From assembly GCF_964355755.1 (NCBI RefSeq), contig NC_092672.1:22502501-22566500 (forward strand): a stretch of DNA of 64,000 nucleotides, read 5' to 3'. The position numbers and the translations under genes were made by a program. The stretch is from Antedon mediterranea. Lineage: Eukaryota > Echinodermata > Crinoidea > Comatulida > Antedonidae. This document shows, piece after piece, positions 38,701-45,500 of the stretch. The first letter of the stretch is position 1; every line of letters begins with the position of its first letter. A model generated the notes under the pieces. The model saw only the letters and a list, made by a program, of their open reading frames with translations, did not search any database and was not told the origin of the DNA.

Positions 38701-39022
38701 AAGACTTATTAAAAACAAGTTGAAACGTTGCACATGTACGTATTATTTTTAAACAATCTACTGACTTAAAGAAGGGCTAGACAGATGGAATTAGTAAATT
38801 AACCAGCCATGTGTGCGCAACCATTTCATTCCATGTTTTAATACCCTAATGAATAACTGTGCCAAGTGTCAGAATGTTCACTTCAGGTCTACTAAAGTAG
38901 GCCTACTACAGTATCATGACAGAGAGAATATCAACAGCATTTTCCTTTACCTTTTTGAAACGACATGCTGGTTTCTTTTTAACTTGTGGTGGAATGCATC
39001 TAGGCCTAGATTTAGTAATAAT
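17086..39022 (-). CDS. MYO19: Unconventional myosin XIX (MYO19)
   Basis: Gene model of about 1,069 residues. Exons in gene order: 39022-38951, 38221-38117, 37376-37271, 36597-36458, 35934-35821, 35497-35439, 35296-35223, 34420-34351, 34186-34084, 33715-33518, 31710-31623, 31125-30939, 24299-24110, 23772-23662, 23081-22905, 21735-21643, 21197-21141, 20627-20449, 19350-19161, 18491-18365, 18265-18123, 17773-17704 and 17642-17086. Phases agree throughout. Motor motifs: P-loop GESGSGKT, switch [10 protein letters not shown], switch [10 protein letters not shown], actin-site [10 protein letters not shown]. The class XIX call rests on stretches such as [16 protein letters not shown] and [22 protein letters not shown]19 is an actin motor on the mitochondrial outer membrane, used in mitochondrial movement and partitioning. 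Three IQ motifs bind light chains. Odd points: an N-terminal SH3-like stretch, a tail unlike the vertebrate mitochondrial-anchor domain, and several tandem copies of splice junctions. The initiator exon is not certain. Confidence 0.93.
18123..18265 (-). CDS. MYO19: MYO19 exon, IQ motifs 2-3
   Basis: 143 nt, phase 1 to 0: [20 protein letters not shown] and [15 protein letters not shown]. It finishes IQ 2 and encodes IQ 3, light-chain binding sites of the lever arm. Confidence 0.9.
18365..18491 (-). CDS. MYO19: MYO19 exon, first IQ motifs
   Basis: 127 nt, phase 0 to 1: [12 protein letters not shown], then [16 protein letters not shown] and VVIIQAG. IQ motif 1 and the start of IQ 2. Confidence 0.9.
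19161..19350 (-). CDS. MYO19: MYO19 exon, converter
   Basis: 190 nt, phase 2 to 0, from [14 protein letters not shown] to [14 protein letters not shown]. It contains the GxTKxFLR motif at the end of the motor. Confidence 0.93.
19400..19705. repeat. 77-bp tandem repeat, 4 copies, in a MYO19 intron
   Basis: The unit beginning ACACTGGCAAGTATGTTAGT repeats every 77 bases with a few substitutions, about 50 bases upstream (gene sense) of the converter exon acceptor. Confidence 0.93.
19735..19885 (-). mobile_element. tRNA-derived SINE
   Basis: The minus strand reads GCCCCGTGGTCTAATGGTTA (A-box-like), then GGTTCCGGGTTTGAATCTTG (B-box-like), 60-70 bases apart as in tRNA genes, followed by a non-tRNA AT-rich tail. 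The acceptor stem does not pair convincingly, so this is a SINE head rather than a functional tRNA. Confidence 0.7.
20160..20495. repeat. 128-bp tandem triplication covering an exon donor
   Basis: Three copies, at 20186, 20314 and 20443, contain the last ~47 bases of the TPHYIRC exon plus its GTCAGC donor. Only the last (20449 boundary) belongs to the full exon. Confidence 0.92.
20449..20627 (-). CDS. MYO19: MYO19 exon, [10 protein letters not shown]
   Basis: 179 nt, phase 0 to 2: [19 protein letters not shown]...[16 protein letters not shown]...GFPTR. The donor is GTCAGC, which is weak. Its 3' end and donor are copied twice downstream. Confidence 0.95.
20850..21010 (-). mobile_element. Probable LINE 3'-end fragment
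   Basis: The minus strand reads GGGTTATCCTCAGCATCCCT, then AT-rich sequence ending ATGCTGAAATAAATCAAATA, which resembles CR1/L2-type 3' tails. No coding part remains. Confidence 0.4.
21141..21197 (-). CDS. MYO19: MYO19 exon, loop 2
   Basis: 19 codons, phase 0-0: [19 protein letters not shown]. Lys-rich, as expected for the actin-binding loop 2, ending in the VxxxFK motif. Confidence 0.88.
21360..21612. repeat. GTTAGTATGGT minisatellite
   Basis: Degenerate 10-14-bp words GTTAGTATGGT, GTTAGTACATT and GTTAGTTTGAT repeat through a MYO19 intron. Confidence 0.9.
21643..21735 (-). CDS. MYO19: MYO19 exon, [11 protein letters not shown]
   Basis: 31 codons, phase 0-0: [20 protein letters not shown]... 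A run of GTTAGTATGGT repeats lies just downstream in the intron. Confidence 0.9.
22905..23081 (-). CDS. MYO19: MYO19 exon, [12 protein letters not shown]
   Basis: 59 codons, phase 0-0, including [20 protein letters not shown] and IKKNE, the usual FxVxHYAGxVxY region. Confidence 0.93.
23175..23325. repeat. Imperfect inverted repeat, MITE-like
   Basis: GTGCTACTGTACTTTTGCAC near 23195-23214 pairs with GTGCAAAAGTACATCAGCAC near 23301-23320. Intronic, with no clear target duplication. Confidence 0.45.
23662..23772 (-). CDS. MYO19: MYO19 exon, WKFEDFTDN
   Basis: 37 codons, phase 0-0: [20 protein letters not shown]...ALMNQ, the post-relay part of the lower 50K domain. Confidence 0.92.
24110..24299 (-). 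CDS. MYO19: MYO19 exon, switch II and relay helix
   Basis: 190 nt, phase 2 to 0: [52 protein letters not shown]. It is separated from the preceding exon by the 6.6-kb intron containing the inverted repeat. Confidence 0.96.
26704..27800 (-). pseudogene. CR1-like LINE reverse-transcriptase fragment
   Basis: Broken minus-strand frames at 27800-27372 ([37 protein letters not shown]), 27359-27102 ([31 protein letters not shown]) and 27093-26704 ([14 protein letters not shown]). The YADD catalytic box is present, but frameshifts separate the parts. Typical of the CR1/Rex1 group. Truncated at both ends and placed at the centre of the inverted repeat. Confidence 0.88.
28690..29860. mobile_element. 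Element nested in the right arm, with inverted ends
   Basis: About 28702-28770 and 29776-29852 are inverted copies (TTTGCTTATAATAATGCTAG with CTAGCATTATTATAAGCAAA). The left arm lacks this block, so it inserted after the big inverted repeat formed. A run of about 18 G lies at 29762-29779. No coding capacity seen. Confidence 0.6.
30939..31125 (-). CDS. MYO19: MYO19 exon with [13 protein letters not shown]
   Basis: 187 nt, phase 1 to 2. It includes [20 protein letters not shown] and [16 protein letters not shown], strongly class XIX-like. The residue 16 before DCLAK, the usual TEDS position, reads as Ser. Confidence 0.95.
31623..31710 (-). CDS. MYO19: MYO19 exon, ILHLGNIEF
   Basis: 88 nt, phase 0 to 1: [19 protein letters not shown]... 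It contains the LHLGN motif typical of myosin heads. Confidence 0.93.
31917..33381. repeat. 77-bp tandem repeat, about 19 copies
   Basis: The unit starting TTCACTGATGTTTACTGTCC repeats with an exact 77-bp period and low divergence in the intron between two MYO19 motor exons. On the gene strand each unit has an acceptor-like CTAATCCAG and a GACA/GTAAAC donor-like word. Confidence 0.96.
33415..33580. repeat. 83-bp duplication of an exon end and donor
   Basis: 33415-33497 repeats 33498-33580 nearly exactly. The second copy is the 3' end of exon 33518-33715 plus its GTAAGA donor, so a decoy donor sits 83 bases downstream in gene sense. Confidence 0.9.
33518..33715 (-). CDS. MYO19: MYO19 exon, upper motor
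   Basis: 66 codons, phase 0-0, from [17 protein letters not shown] to [10 protein letters not shown]. The last bases and donor are duplicated once at 33417-33500. Confidence 0.9.
34084..34186 (-). CDS. MYO19: MYO19 exon, LLEKTRVV region
   Basis: 103 nt, phase 2 to 0: [17 protein letters not shown]...RNFHIFYQ. The donor is the weaker CAA/GTTAGT. Confidence 0.92.
34351..34420 (-). CDS. MYO19: MYO19 exon, switch I
   Basis: 70 nt, phase 1 to 2: [20 protein letters not shown]. It holds the NxNSSRFGK switch I motif that contacts the nucleotide. Confidence 0.93.
34886..34924. repeat. Perfect 16-bp hairpin in a MYO19 intron
   Basis: AGGGAAGAGTTAAATT at 34886-34901 and its exact complement at 34909-34924, with a 7-base loop. 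Confidence 0.9.
35223..35296 (-). CDS. MYO19: MYO19 exon, [12 protein letters not shown]
   Basis: 74 nt, phase 2 to 1. It encodes [15 protein letters not shown], the conserved stretch before switch I. Confidence 0.92.
35439..35497 (-). CDS. MYO19: MYO19 exon after P-loop
   Basis: 59 nt, phase 0 to 2, encoding [19 protein letters not shown]. It supplies the Thr of the P-loop. Confidence 0.9.
35821..35934 (-). CDS. MYO19: MYO19 exon, P-loop
   Basis: 38 codons, phase 0-0: [12 protein letters not shown]...[15 protein letters not shown], with the Thr of GKT in the next exon. The nucleotide-binding loop has Ser where Ala is usual (GESGAGK). Confidence 0.95.
36458..36597 (-). CDS. MYO19: MYO19 exon, motor NPFK region
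   Basis: 140 nt, phase 1 to 0, encoding [20 protein letters not shown]...LVTLNPFKE...HRYHSDQK. Its 5' part and acceptor are tandemly copied upstream (36601-36970). Confidence 0.92.
36591..36970. repeat. ~94-bp repeats of an exon acceptor region
   Basis: About four copies spaced 92-95 bases contain the TTCATAG acceptor and the first ~75 bases of exon 36597-36458. They lie upstream of the true exon and lack its 3' half and donor. Confidence 0.92.
37271..37376 (-). CDS. MYO19: MYO19 exon, start of motor
   Basis: 106 nt ending in phase 1. It encodes [13 protein letters not shown]...[14 protein letters not shown], the DD-L-xx-xNP motif that opens the myosin head. Confidence 0.88.
37497..38200. 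repeat. ~80-bp repeats of an exon 3' part and donor
   Basis: Eight to nine copies of the last ~75 bases of exon 38221-38117 ([20 protein letters not shown]) with its AATGGCCAG/GTAAGA donor, running downstream in gene sense. The period is 79-80 bases, not a multiple of three, so serial inclusion would shift the frame. Confidence 0.94.
38117..38221 (-). CDS. MYO19: MYO19 exon, N-terminal SH3-like segment
   Basis: 105 nt, phase 0-0, encoding [20 protein letters not shown]..., which resembles the small beta-barrel before the motor in many myosins. Its third codon is an ATG that could be the true start. The 3' part and donor are copied about 8 times downstream. Confidence 0.75.
38257..38330 (-). 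mobile_element. Short LINE 3'-tail fragment
   Basis: The minus strand ends ATAATAAAAGTTGATTGAAT with a TTGAAT-type tail, as in many CR1/L2 3' ends. Small and non-coding. Confidence 0.35.
38523..38744. mobile_element. 222-bp MITE-like element
   Basis: Terminal inverted repeats of about 45 bases, starting AATACGTACATGTG and ending CACATGTACGTATT. They include GTTTCAACTTGTTTTTAA and its complement. No clear target duplication. Confidence 0.6.
38951..39022 (-). CDS. MYO19: MYO19 putative 5' coding exon
   Basis: Acceptor TATTTTTTCAG and donor GTAAAGG frame 24 phase 0-0 codons ([20 protein letters not shown]...). It is basic and of unknown family. No Met is visible in frame, so either a first exon lies further upstream or this is 5' UTR and translation starts at the Met of the next exon. 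Confidence 0.4.
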
Positions 39023-39448
39023 CTGAAAAAAATAGCGAAATGCTAAATTTTTACAAACAAATTTTTATGAACATATAACCACTTGTGACCTAGCCTAGGC
39101 CTAGCTAGGAATTTAAATGGTTATTTGGCCCTATATACTACTATTATAGCCTAGCCTAGACAGGCCTGCCTACAGTACTAAGTACTAGGAACAGCTAGGC
39201 TAGGCTTTTGCAGAAAAGTGTAGTCGGTCTGATTTGATTTGAATTGATTAGAAAATCATCATAAAAGATTTTGCAGGATAGCCCAAAAAGCTTAGGCCTA
39301 AATAAACATTCATCCCTTATAGTACCAAACAAATATTGACCACAACCAGCAATCAGCAATGCTCCATACCGAACACCCGATTTTATCGGAACCAAAATAA
39401 AACGTTATCGATTTTACCATATCAAACATAAAACTACCGCATTGGGCC
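39023..39448. other. Upstream region of MYO19
   Basis: 426 bases between the first putative MYO19 exon and the retrotransposon. Contains scattered AGGCCTAG words. This probably holds the MYO19 promoter or a 5' UTR intron, but no TATA box or initiation exon is recognised. Confidence 0.3.
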
Positions 39449-39452
39449 CTGT

Positions 39453-39750
39453 TGTTGTGAACGGCGCCCGCTGGGTAAACAGACCACCCCTCCGACCGAA
39501 CGAGGGCGTCGCCCCGATAGCTTGATTTGCATACAGGGGGTATGCAAATGTTAACGTGGGGCCTTGACGCCGGCCGAACCGAGCTATTCGAAGCAGGAAC
39601 CAAGGAGAAACGGACGCAACCGGAATTGACAAAGATATTTGGATTTACTGCTTTCGGATACTTGTGTGATTTAGGACAAGCGGGACTGTTAAGGTAAGCC
39701 TAGTAGCTTTCATTATCAGGCCATTCCAGCACCGACCTAAAATCACAACA
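39453..39750 (+). repeat. 5' LTR
   Basis: Starts TGTTGTGA and ends TCACAACA. Contains inverted POU octamers ATTTGCAT (39525-39532) and ATGCAAAT (39542-39549). Confidence 0.96.
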
Positions 39751-39768
39751 TTGGCGCTGCGAGCAAAA
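39751..39768 (+). other. Primer-binding site
   Basis: TTGGCGCTGCGAGCAAAA immediately follows the 5' LTR, in the position of the tRNA primer site. The tRNA is not identified. Confidence 0.6.
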
Positions 39769-40575
39769 GCTCGGAAATCTTTTTTTTTGGTGGGGAGGCG
39801 GGTGCCTTGATTGCCAGCTGGCATTCTTAACGTGATCGGGTTGATTGCGAGGTATTTCGTCCTCTGCTGAAATTATTAACTTATTGTACTTACGGTGCAT
39901 TTGTTAGTTTATTGAAGTTGGTATATTTATTGAAGGTATAACATACCGGTAAAGTTAATCACGCAGTATTGTGGCATTTGGATACTTGCTGATTAGCGTA
40001 TCGACGGGGTAGTCGATGCGTACCGGGAGTTGTATTTATTTTGCTATAGTTGAAGGATTAGTGGGCAGTTTACTAGGCCGTATCACCTGGTGGGATACTG
40101 GGCGTGGCCGTTGAACTGAGTGGCACCACTAATTTTAAATTTGATTGTTTTTTATTGATAACATCTTTTTCGTCCGTCAGTCAGGTTTTTCATCTTGAGA
40201 AATTATATTGGCTGTGCGTATTATTGTGTTAACCTCACAGTGGCATTATCGCTCTCCTTTCTTTGCATCGGGGGAAGGTTTAGTGGTAAGTGTTGTTAAA
40301 CTGTATTGACGTCTCTTTGAATAATCTAGTTGTTTCTCATTGCAGGTTTGCTGGTGAAATATTTTATTATATTTGCATCTCCAACAACCATTTTGCAATA
40401 TTGTGTGTGTGTTACTGCATTGACGATATTTTATTCTACTGTTGGGCCTGTAATTTTTATTACGTCTGGCGGTATTTTAATTTGTATCGTACTCTTTGCT
40501 TAATAACATCTGCCATACACTGTAACTAGATTTAGGAGCATAACAACCCAATAGAAGAGAGACGATTTTTAGATC
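39769..40575 (+). other. Retrotransposon leader
   Basis: Untranslated stretch of about 0.8 kb before gag. The 79-codon frame at 40290-40529 is hydrophobic and has no family likeness, so it is not called. Confidence 0.5.
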
Positions 40576-42489
40576 ATGTCGTCTAATAAGGTTCTAGTTA
40601 ACTTTTGCCCAGTGCAAGATCTTCATGGAGTCCCTAATGTAGGGAAGAAACGAGCAACTAGAATAATTAAATGGCGGGCTACCCATGGCAACATTACGCC
40701 CTCTAATATTAATCAGATACACGGAGTAGCTGGTACTGCCAGGTTGGTGGATTACCTGGATTTTCAGCCGAATCCGAGTTTAGGGGGAGGCGTAGGCCAG
40801 ATGATTGATAATGTGTCACCTATAGTGGAGAAGCAAAATAGAGCGGCCAGAAAGGGGTCGCAGGTCTCACAATCTGTAGGTATGGAAGGGGCATATCGGG
40901 GGAAAAATGACGGGGGCCATAGTGGTCGATACCACGTCCTCTCATCGCCCCAGGCTACTCCTTTATTAGACGTACCAGGTACGTATTATACTACAGGACC
41001 TGCTAGTGATCCTCGTTATCTCGAAGGTGGGCTTGGGGCTTATACGCCATCCACCTTCGCTGGGCGTTCTGACCAGGATAGGAGTAAGAATAGGTCAACA
41101 CAACGTAGGAGCTACATCAAAAAGCCATCTCCGATAACCTTAGACTCGTGTTTTAGCTCTAGGGAGGACGAGGAGGAAAGACTCCCCAGGAGACTATCTA
41201 AAACCGCTAGGTCTAAAACTAGGGCTCGCCGGCGATCTCCATCGGCCAGCGATAGTGACCTTAGTGGGGATGGTGCTGATACTGATAGTAGCAGGAGTAG
41301 AGAGTCGGATAGACAGTCGGATAGACATAGTGCAGGGGCTAGGACAGCAGTGGAGTGTCTTAGGGCGACCCCAAGAATCAGGCACTATGAAGGCCGGCAG
41401 GGTTTTTTAGAACGTAGGAGGATGCGTAAAAAAGATATACCTAGGTCTCTAACGTTTAGGGGGAGGGGAGACAACTGGTCCTTTTTTAAGCGGCGGTTGG
41501 CTTCATTTATAGAGGAGCAGGAACTCACAAACCGTGAAAGTAAGGACGTCCTTACTTGGTGTTTAGACGGGGCGGCGGCTGAGTTCTATGTGAATCTGAT
41601 AGAAATGGACGCTGATTTGGGCTTTAGGCAGATCATTAAAGCTTTTAACCGACGTTTTAGTGAGGACGAGCTCCCCGCAGTCCTCCAAGCTAAATTAGAG
41701 ACTGCTACGCAAAATGAGGGAGAGACTATAGAGGAATGGGGAGATAGAGTGCTAACCTTGACTAGAAAGGCGTTTAAGGATTTGCCCAAGGAGTGGATCC
41801 AAGAGCAGGCCGTAGTTAGGTTTTGTATTGGGTGCAGGGATGCAGAAGTAGGTAGGCACGTCATGCACAAGCACTGTTCAACTATTCCCAGAGCTATTAG
41901 GGAGTTTGAAAAATATGATAGTTATAGGGGGCTATATAGTAAACGTAAGAGTAAGGTTAAGGATACCGTGAAACCTCATGTTAGGTCCACGGTCCGTACT
42001 TCTTTTGCACCCCCACTATCTTTTCAGCTACCTTCAGAAGACCAGGACGATACCGAGGGTGAAACTGGCGATGAGGTGTCCATTCAGCAGGTGCGAGGGA
42101 GGCCTATGAGGGGAAACCGTGTAACGTTTCAAAGGCCAGCACCAGCTTGGGTTCCTCCGGAACCCGCACCTACTGACGGCCAGAACCAGCCTCGAACTGT
42201 GACGTCGGTGCCACCCACCAACAATACTCCTACTACAGAAGCCCGTTTGGCTACTGTGGAGGGTAATTTCCAGACGTTGAATACCAATCTGGGACGGGTG
42301 GAGAACACCGTGAACACGGAGATTGCCGCCATGCGGAATCAATTGGATCAGCTCATGCGTTTCCTGAAACCAGGCGAACTGGCTTGTTTTGAATGTAAGG
42401 AGGTGGGACACTTCCGCAGGGAGTGTCCGAGATTAGCGAGCCGTTTGCGTCAGGTTAGTGGCAATGAGCCGGATCCGTTAAACGAGTAA
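40576..42489 (+). CDS. gag: Gag polyprotein with HhH-like N-terminus and zinc knuckle
   Basis: 637 residues, the structural protein of the retrotransposon particle. Residues about 12-60 (VQDLHGVPNVGKKRATRIIK ... NINQIHGV) fit a helix-hairpin-helix DNA-binding pattern, unusual for Gag. A Ser/Arg-rich low-complexity region follows (about 170-260). A helical capsid-like region (FRGRGDNWSFFKRRLASFIE ... VLTWCLDGAAAEFY) spans about 290-450. Near the C-terminus lies a CCHC knuckle, CFECKEVGHFRREC, which binds RNA. It ends at TAA 42487-42489, four codons after a GTTAAAC heptamer that could shift ribosomes into pol. Confidence 0.93.
   Translation: MSSNKVLVNFCPVQDLHGVPNVGKKRATRIIKWRATHGNITPSNINQIHGVAGTARLVDYLDFQPNPSLGGGVGQMIDNVSPIVEKQNRAARKGSQVSQSVGMEGAYRGKNDGGHSGRYHVLSSPQATPLLDVPGTYYTTGPASDPRYLEGGLGAYTPSTFAGRSDQDRSKNRSTQRRSYIKKPSPITLDSCFSSREDEEERLPRRLSKTARSKTRARRRSPSASDSDLSGDGADTDSSRSRESDRQSDRHSAGARTAVECLRATPRIRHYEGRQGFLERRRMRKKDIPRSLTFRGRGDNWSFFKRRLASFIEEQELTNRESKDVLTWCLDGAAAEFYVNLIEMDADLGFRQIIKAFNRRFSEDELPAVLQAKLETATQNEGETIEEWGDRVLTLTRKAFKDLPKEWIQEQAVVRFCIGCRDAEVGRHVMHKHCSTIPRAIREFEKYDSYRGLYSKRKSKVKDTVKPHVRSTVRTSFAPPLSFQLPSEDQDDTEGETGDEVSIQQVRGRPMRGNRVTFQRPAPAWVPPEPAPTDGQNQPRTVTSVPPTNNTPTTEARLATVEGNFQTLNTNLGRVENTVNTEIAAMRNQLDQLMRFLKPGELACFECKEVGHFRRECPRLASRLRQVSGNEPDPLNE
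42477..42483 (+). promoter_or_regulatory. Candidate -1 ribosomal frameshift site
   Basis: The heptamer G-TTA-AAC in the gag frame fits X-XXY-YYZ loosely. GUUAAAC is a known working slippery site. The stop codon is two codons on, and the pol frame is -1 and open from 42468 into the long pol frame. Confidence 0.55.
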
Positions 42490-42578
42490 GGGTTGGGTCA
42501 GAGGGCCGACGACCTAACCCGGTTCCGGAAGCTGGCCAGAAAGAGGATGGTTCGTCGACTATCCCCAAGCTAGGCCCG

Positions 42579-45500
42579 ATGGCCAAGCCTGTAAATACAG
42601 AGGGGGTAGCACCGGATCCTGTGACGATCATTGAGCCGTCTGCAATTAGCTCAGGGCTGATTGAATCATCTACACCGACGACAACCAAAACTGAAGAGAC
42701 TCAAACCCGGATTGTTATCAATAGGGTAAAATCATTGAATGCGTTGCATGCAACTGCTTTTGTCAATGGTACCAAAATTGACGCAGTCGTGGATACTGCA
42801 GCGGATTTTACCATACTATCCGATAAGGTTTATAAAAGTCTAGATCCGGCACCACCTGTGGTGTCCACCCTGTCCTTTACTTTGGCAGGGAGGGGGACAT
42901 CTATGCCAGGGTCGAAGGTGGGGCCGCTACAGTTTACATTGGGAACCAAAGAGTACCATGAATTCTTTTATGTTGCCCCCATCAATGACGATATGCTCTT
43001 GGGTGGTGATTTTCTTCATCCACAGGGAGCCGTTATCGATTGTGGAAATTTGCTTTTGGCAATTGGGGGCAGTACCATATCTCTAAGAGGGGATTCACCG
43101 GTGGAACCTAGGGTTGCCCAGGTAACGGTGGCTAAACGGAGAGTAATTCCTCCTCACTCAGCCGCTCATGTTAAATGTAAACTTGTGACTAACAATGTAT
43201 CTATGCCTGATTTCTTTATAGAGCCAGTTCCAACTACTGACGATGTGGCGATACCGGCAACTTTACATCTACGCACTGATGCGCCATGCATCTGTGTCAT
43301 CAACACATCTGATCATTACCTTACTATGAAAAAGGGTAGACAGATAGGTACGGCCAGGGAAGCTGAAGGGGTGAGTGTGTTCCAGACGGGGGCGACTCCG
43401 TCCGAGGATGCTTTGTCGAATCAAGCGGACGATGACGGTGACCAACCTGAGGGGGTGCCGGCGCACCTAGTGGGCATGTTGGACTCTTCGAGATCTAATC
43501 TCTCAGGTGAAGAGGCTGACGCGCTCACTAAACTATTGGTTGATTACCAGGATGTCTTCGCCGCTCATCAGTTCGACATTGGCACCTTTGGTGATATTGA
43601 ACACAGCATCGACACTGGAGATGCCTCACCGATCAGGCAACGGCTCCGCCATACTCCTCTGCGCTTTGTGGGGGAGGAGGAAAAGGAGATAAAGAAGATG
43701 TTGGAGGCTGGTGTTATTCAACCATCCATGTCTGAATGGGCGTCACCGCCTGTGTTGGTCCGGAAGCGCGATGGTTCTGTGCGCTTTTGCATTGACTATC
43801 GAGCTCTCAACAACATCACGACTAAAGATGCGTATCCATTACCTCTGATTCGTGATTGCCTTGACACACTGTCGGGGAATATCTGGTTTTCTAAACTGGA
43901 CGCGATTTGGGGGTACTGGCAGATTAAGATGAAGGATGAAGACCGTAAGAAGACAGCGTTTATCACCAAGCATGGCCTGTATGAATTCGTGAAGATGCCA
44001 TTTGGTCTTACCAATTGTCCTGCAACCTTCTCCCGTGCCATGGGTTTGGTGCTGCGGGGATTGGCGTGGGATACGGTATTGGCATTTCTCGATGATATTG
44101 TCGTGCTAGGTAAAACGTTTGAAGATCATCTCAGCAACCTCTCTCAGGTTCTGCAGCGATTTCGTGTTAACAACTTTAAACTTAAACCTAAAAAGTGTGT
44201 TTTCTTTCAGAAACAGGTTGAATTTTTAGGGCGAATCGTTGGGGAGGATACGGTGGCAGTGTCCGATTCGGATATAAAGGCTGTTCAAGACTGGCCGGCA
44301 CCTACCCATCTGAGAGAAGTACAGCAGTTCTTGGGGTTGGCTAATTACCATAGAGAGTTCATTGAGAACTTTGCTGGTTTAGCTGCACCTCTATATGAAC
44401 TCACTAAAAAAGAGGTGAAGTTTCACTGGGATGAGGAACAACAACAAGCGTTCACCGACCTGAAAGCTGCTCTCGTTCAACCTCCTCTACTCGCCTTGCC
44501 GAACGGGACTGATGAATTTATTCTGGATGTCGACGCTTCGGATCAAGCGCTAGGAGGCGAGCTGCTCCAGGTGCAGGAAGGTAAGGAGAAGGTAATTGCA
44601 TACGCAAGTGCTCGTCTAACTCATGAACAACGGAACTATTGCACTACACGCAAGGAGTTGCTAGCAATTGTGTTCATGACAAGGCATTTTAGGCACTACC
44701 TTCTAGGCAGACCTTTTAGAGTGCGGACTGATCACAATAGCCTGACCTGGCTCCTCAACTTCAAGCAGCCACAGGGGCAACTTGCTCGGTGGATTGAGGA
44801 GTTGAGCCAGTACCACCTGTTGATTGAACACCGCCGAGGGCAACACCATGGCAACGCCGATGCTCTGTCTCGCCGACCCGAAACTCATGACAGTAGCCAC
44901 GAACGGCCTGCGCTTGAAGGGCTTCCCTGTGGGGGCTGTTCGTACTGTCAACGAGCGGATGCGAGATGGTCAGCGTTCCAGGATGAAGTGGACGACGTTG
45001 TGCCCATCGCGCACGTACACCAGGTAGCCGTGGACCACCTGGAGGGTACTCTGCCAGGGGACGATGTTCCTTGGGACCCCGGTGGACAAGTAAGTATAGA
45101 GGTATCACGGACTGCTACTAACGGTACGATTCAGTTTTCTTTCCTACAGGACGATGATGGTGGACGAGTGGCTGCAGTACAGCTACGGCCGAAGGGAGCC
45201 GAGTGTTGGGGTTACTCACTGGATGAGCTACGGCAACATCAAACGAGTGATCCTGACTTGGCACCTGTTCTGGACTGGTTGCGGAATGGGGAACCCTCCG
45301 AGAATCAGCTGTTTATCTCCAGCGCTGCCACCAAACACTACTGGCTGAACAGGCAACGCTTGCATCTCACGGAAGCAGGTATACTGTTCATCAACCAAGC
45401 AGAGGGTACCGGACGACTACTTGTGTTGCCCAAGGAGCTACATGCCGTAGCTTTTAGGTTACATCATGATTTGCCGTCGGCGGGTCATCAAGGGGTCGCT

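Noticed and set aside
44761-45108. Minus-strand frames inside pol
   Set aside because: Shadow frames of an intact Pol coding region.
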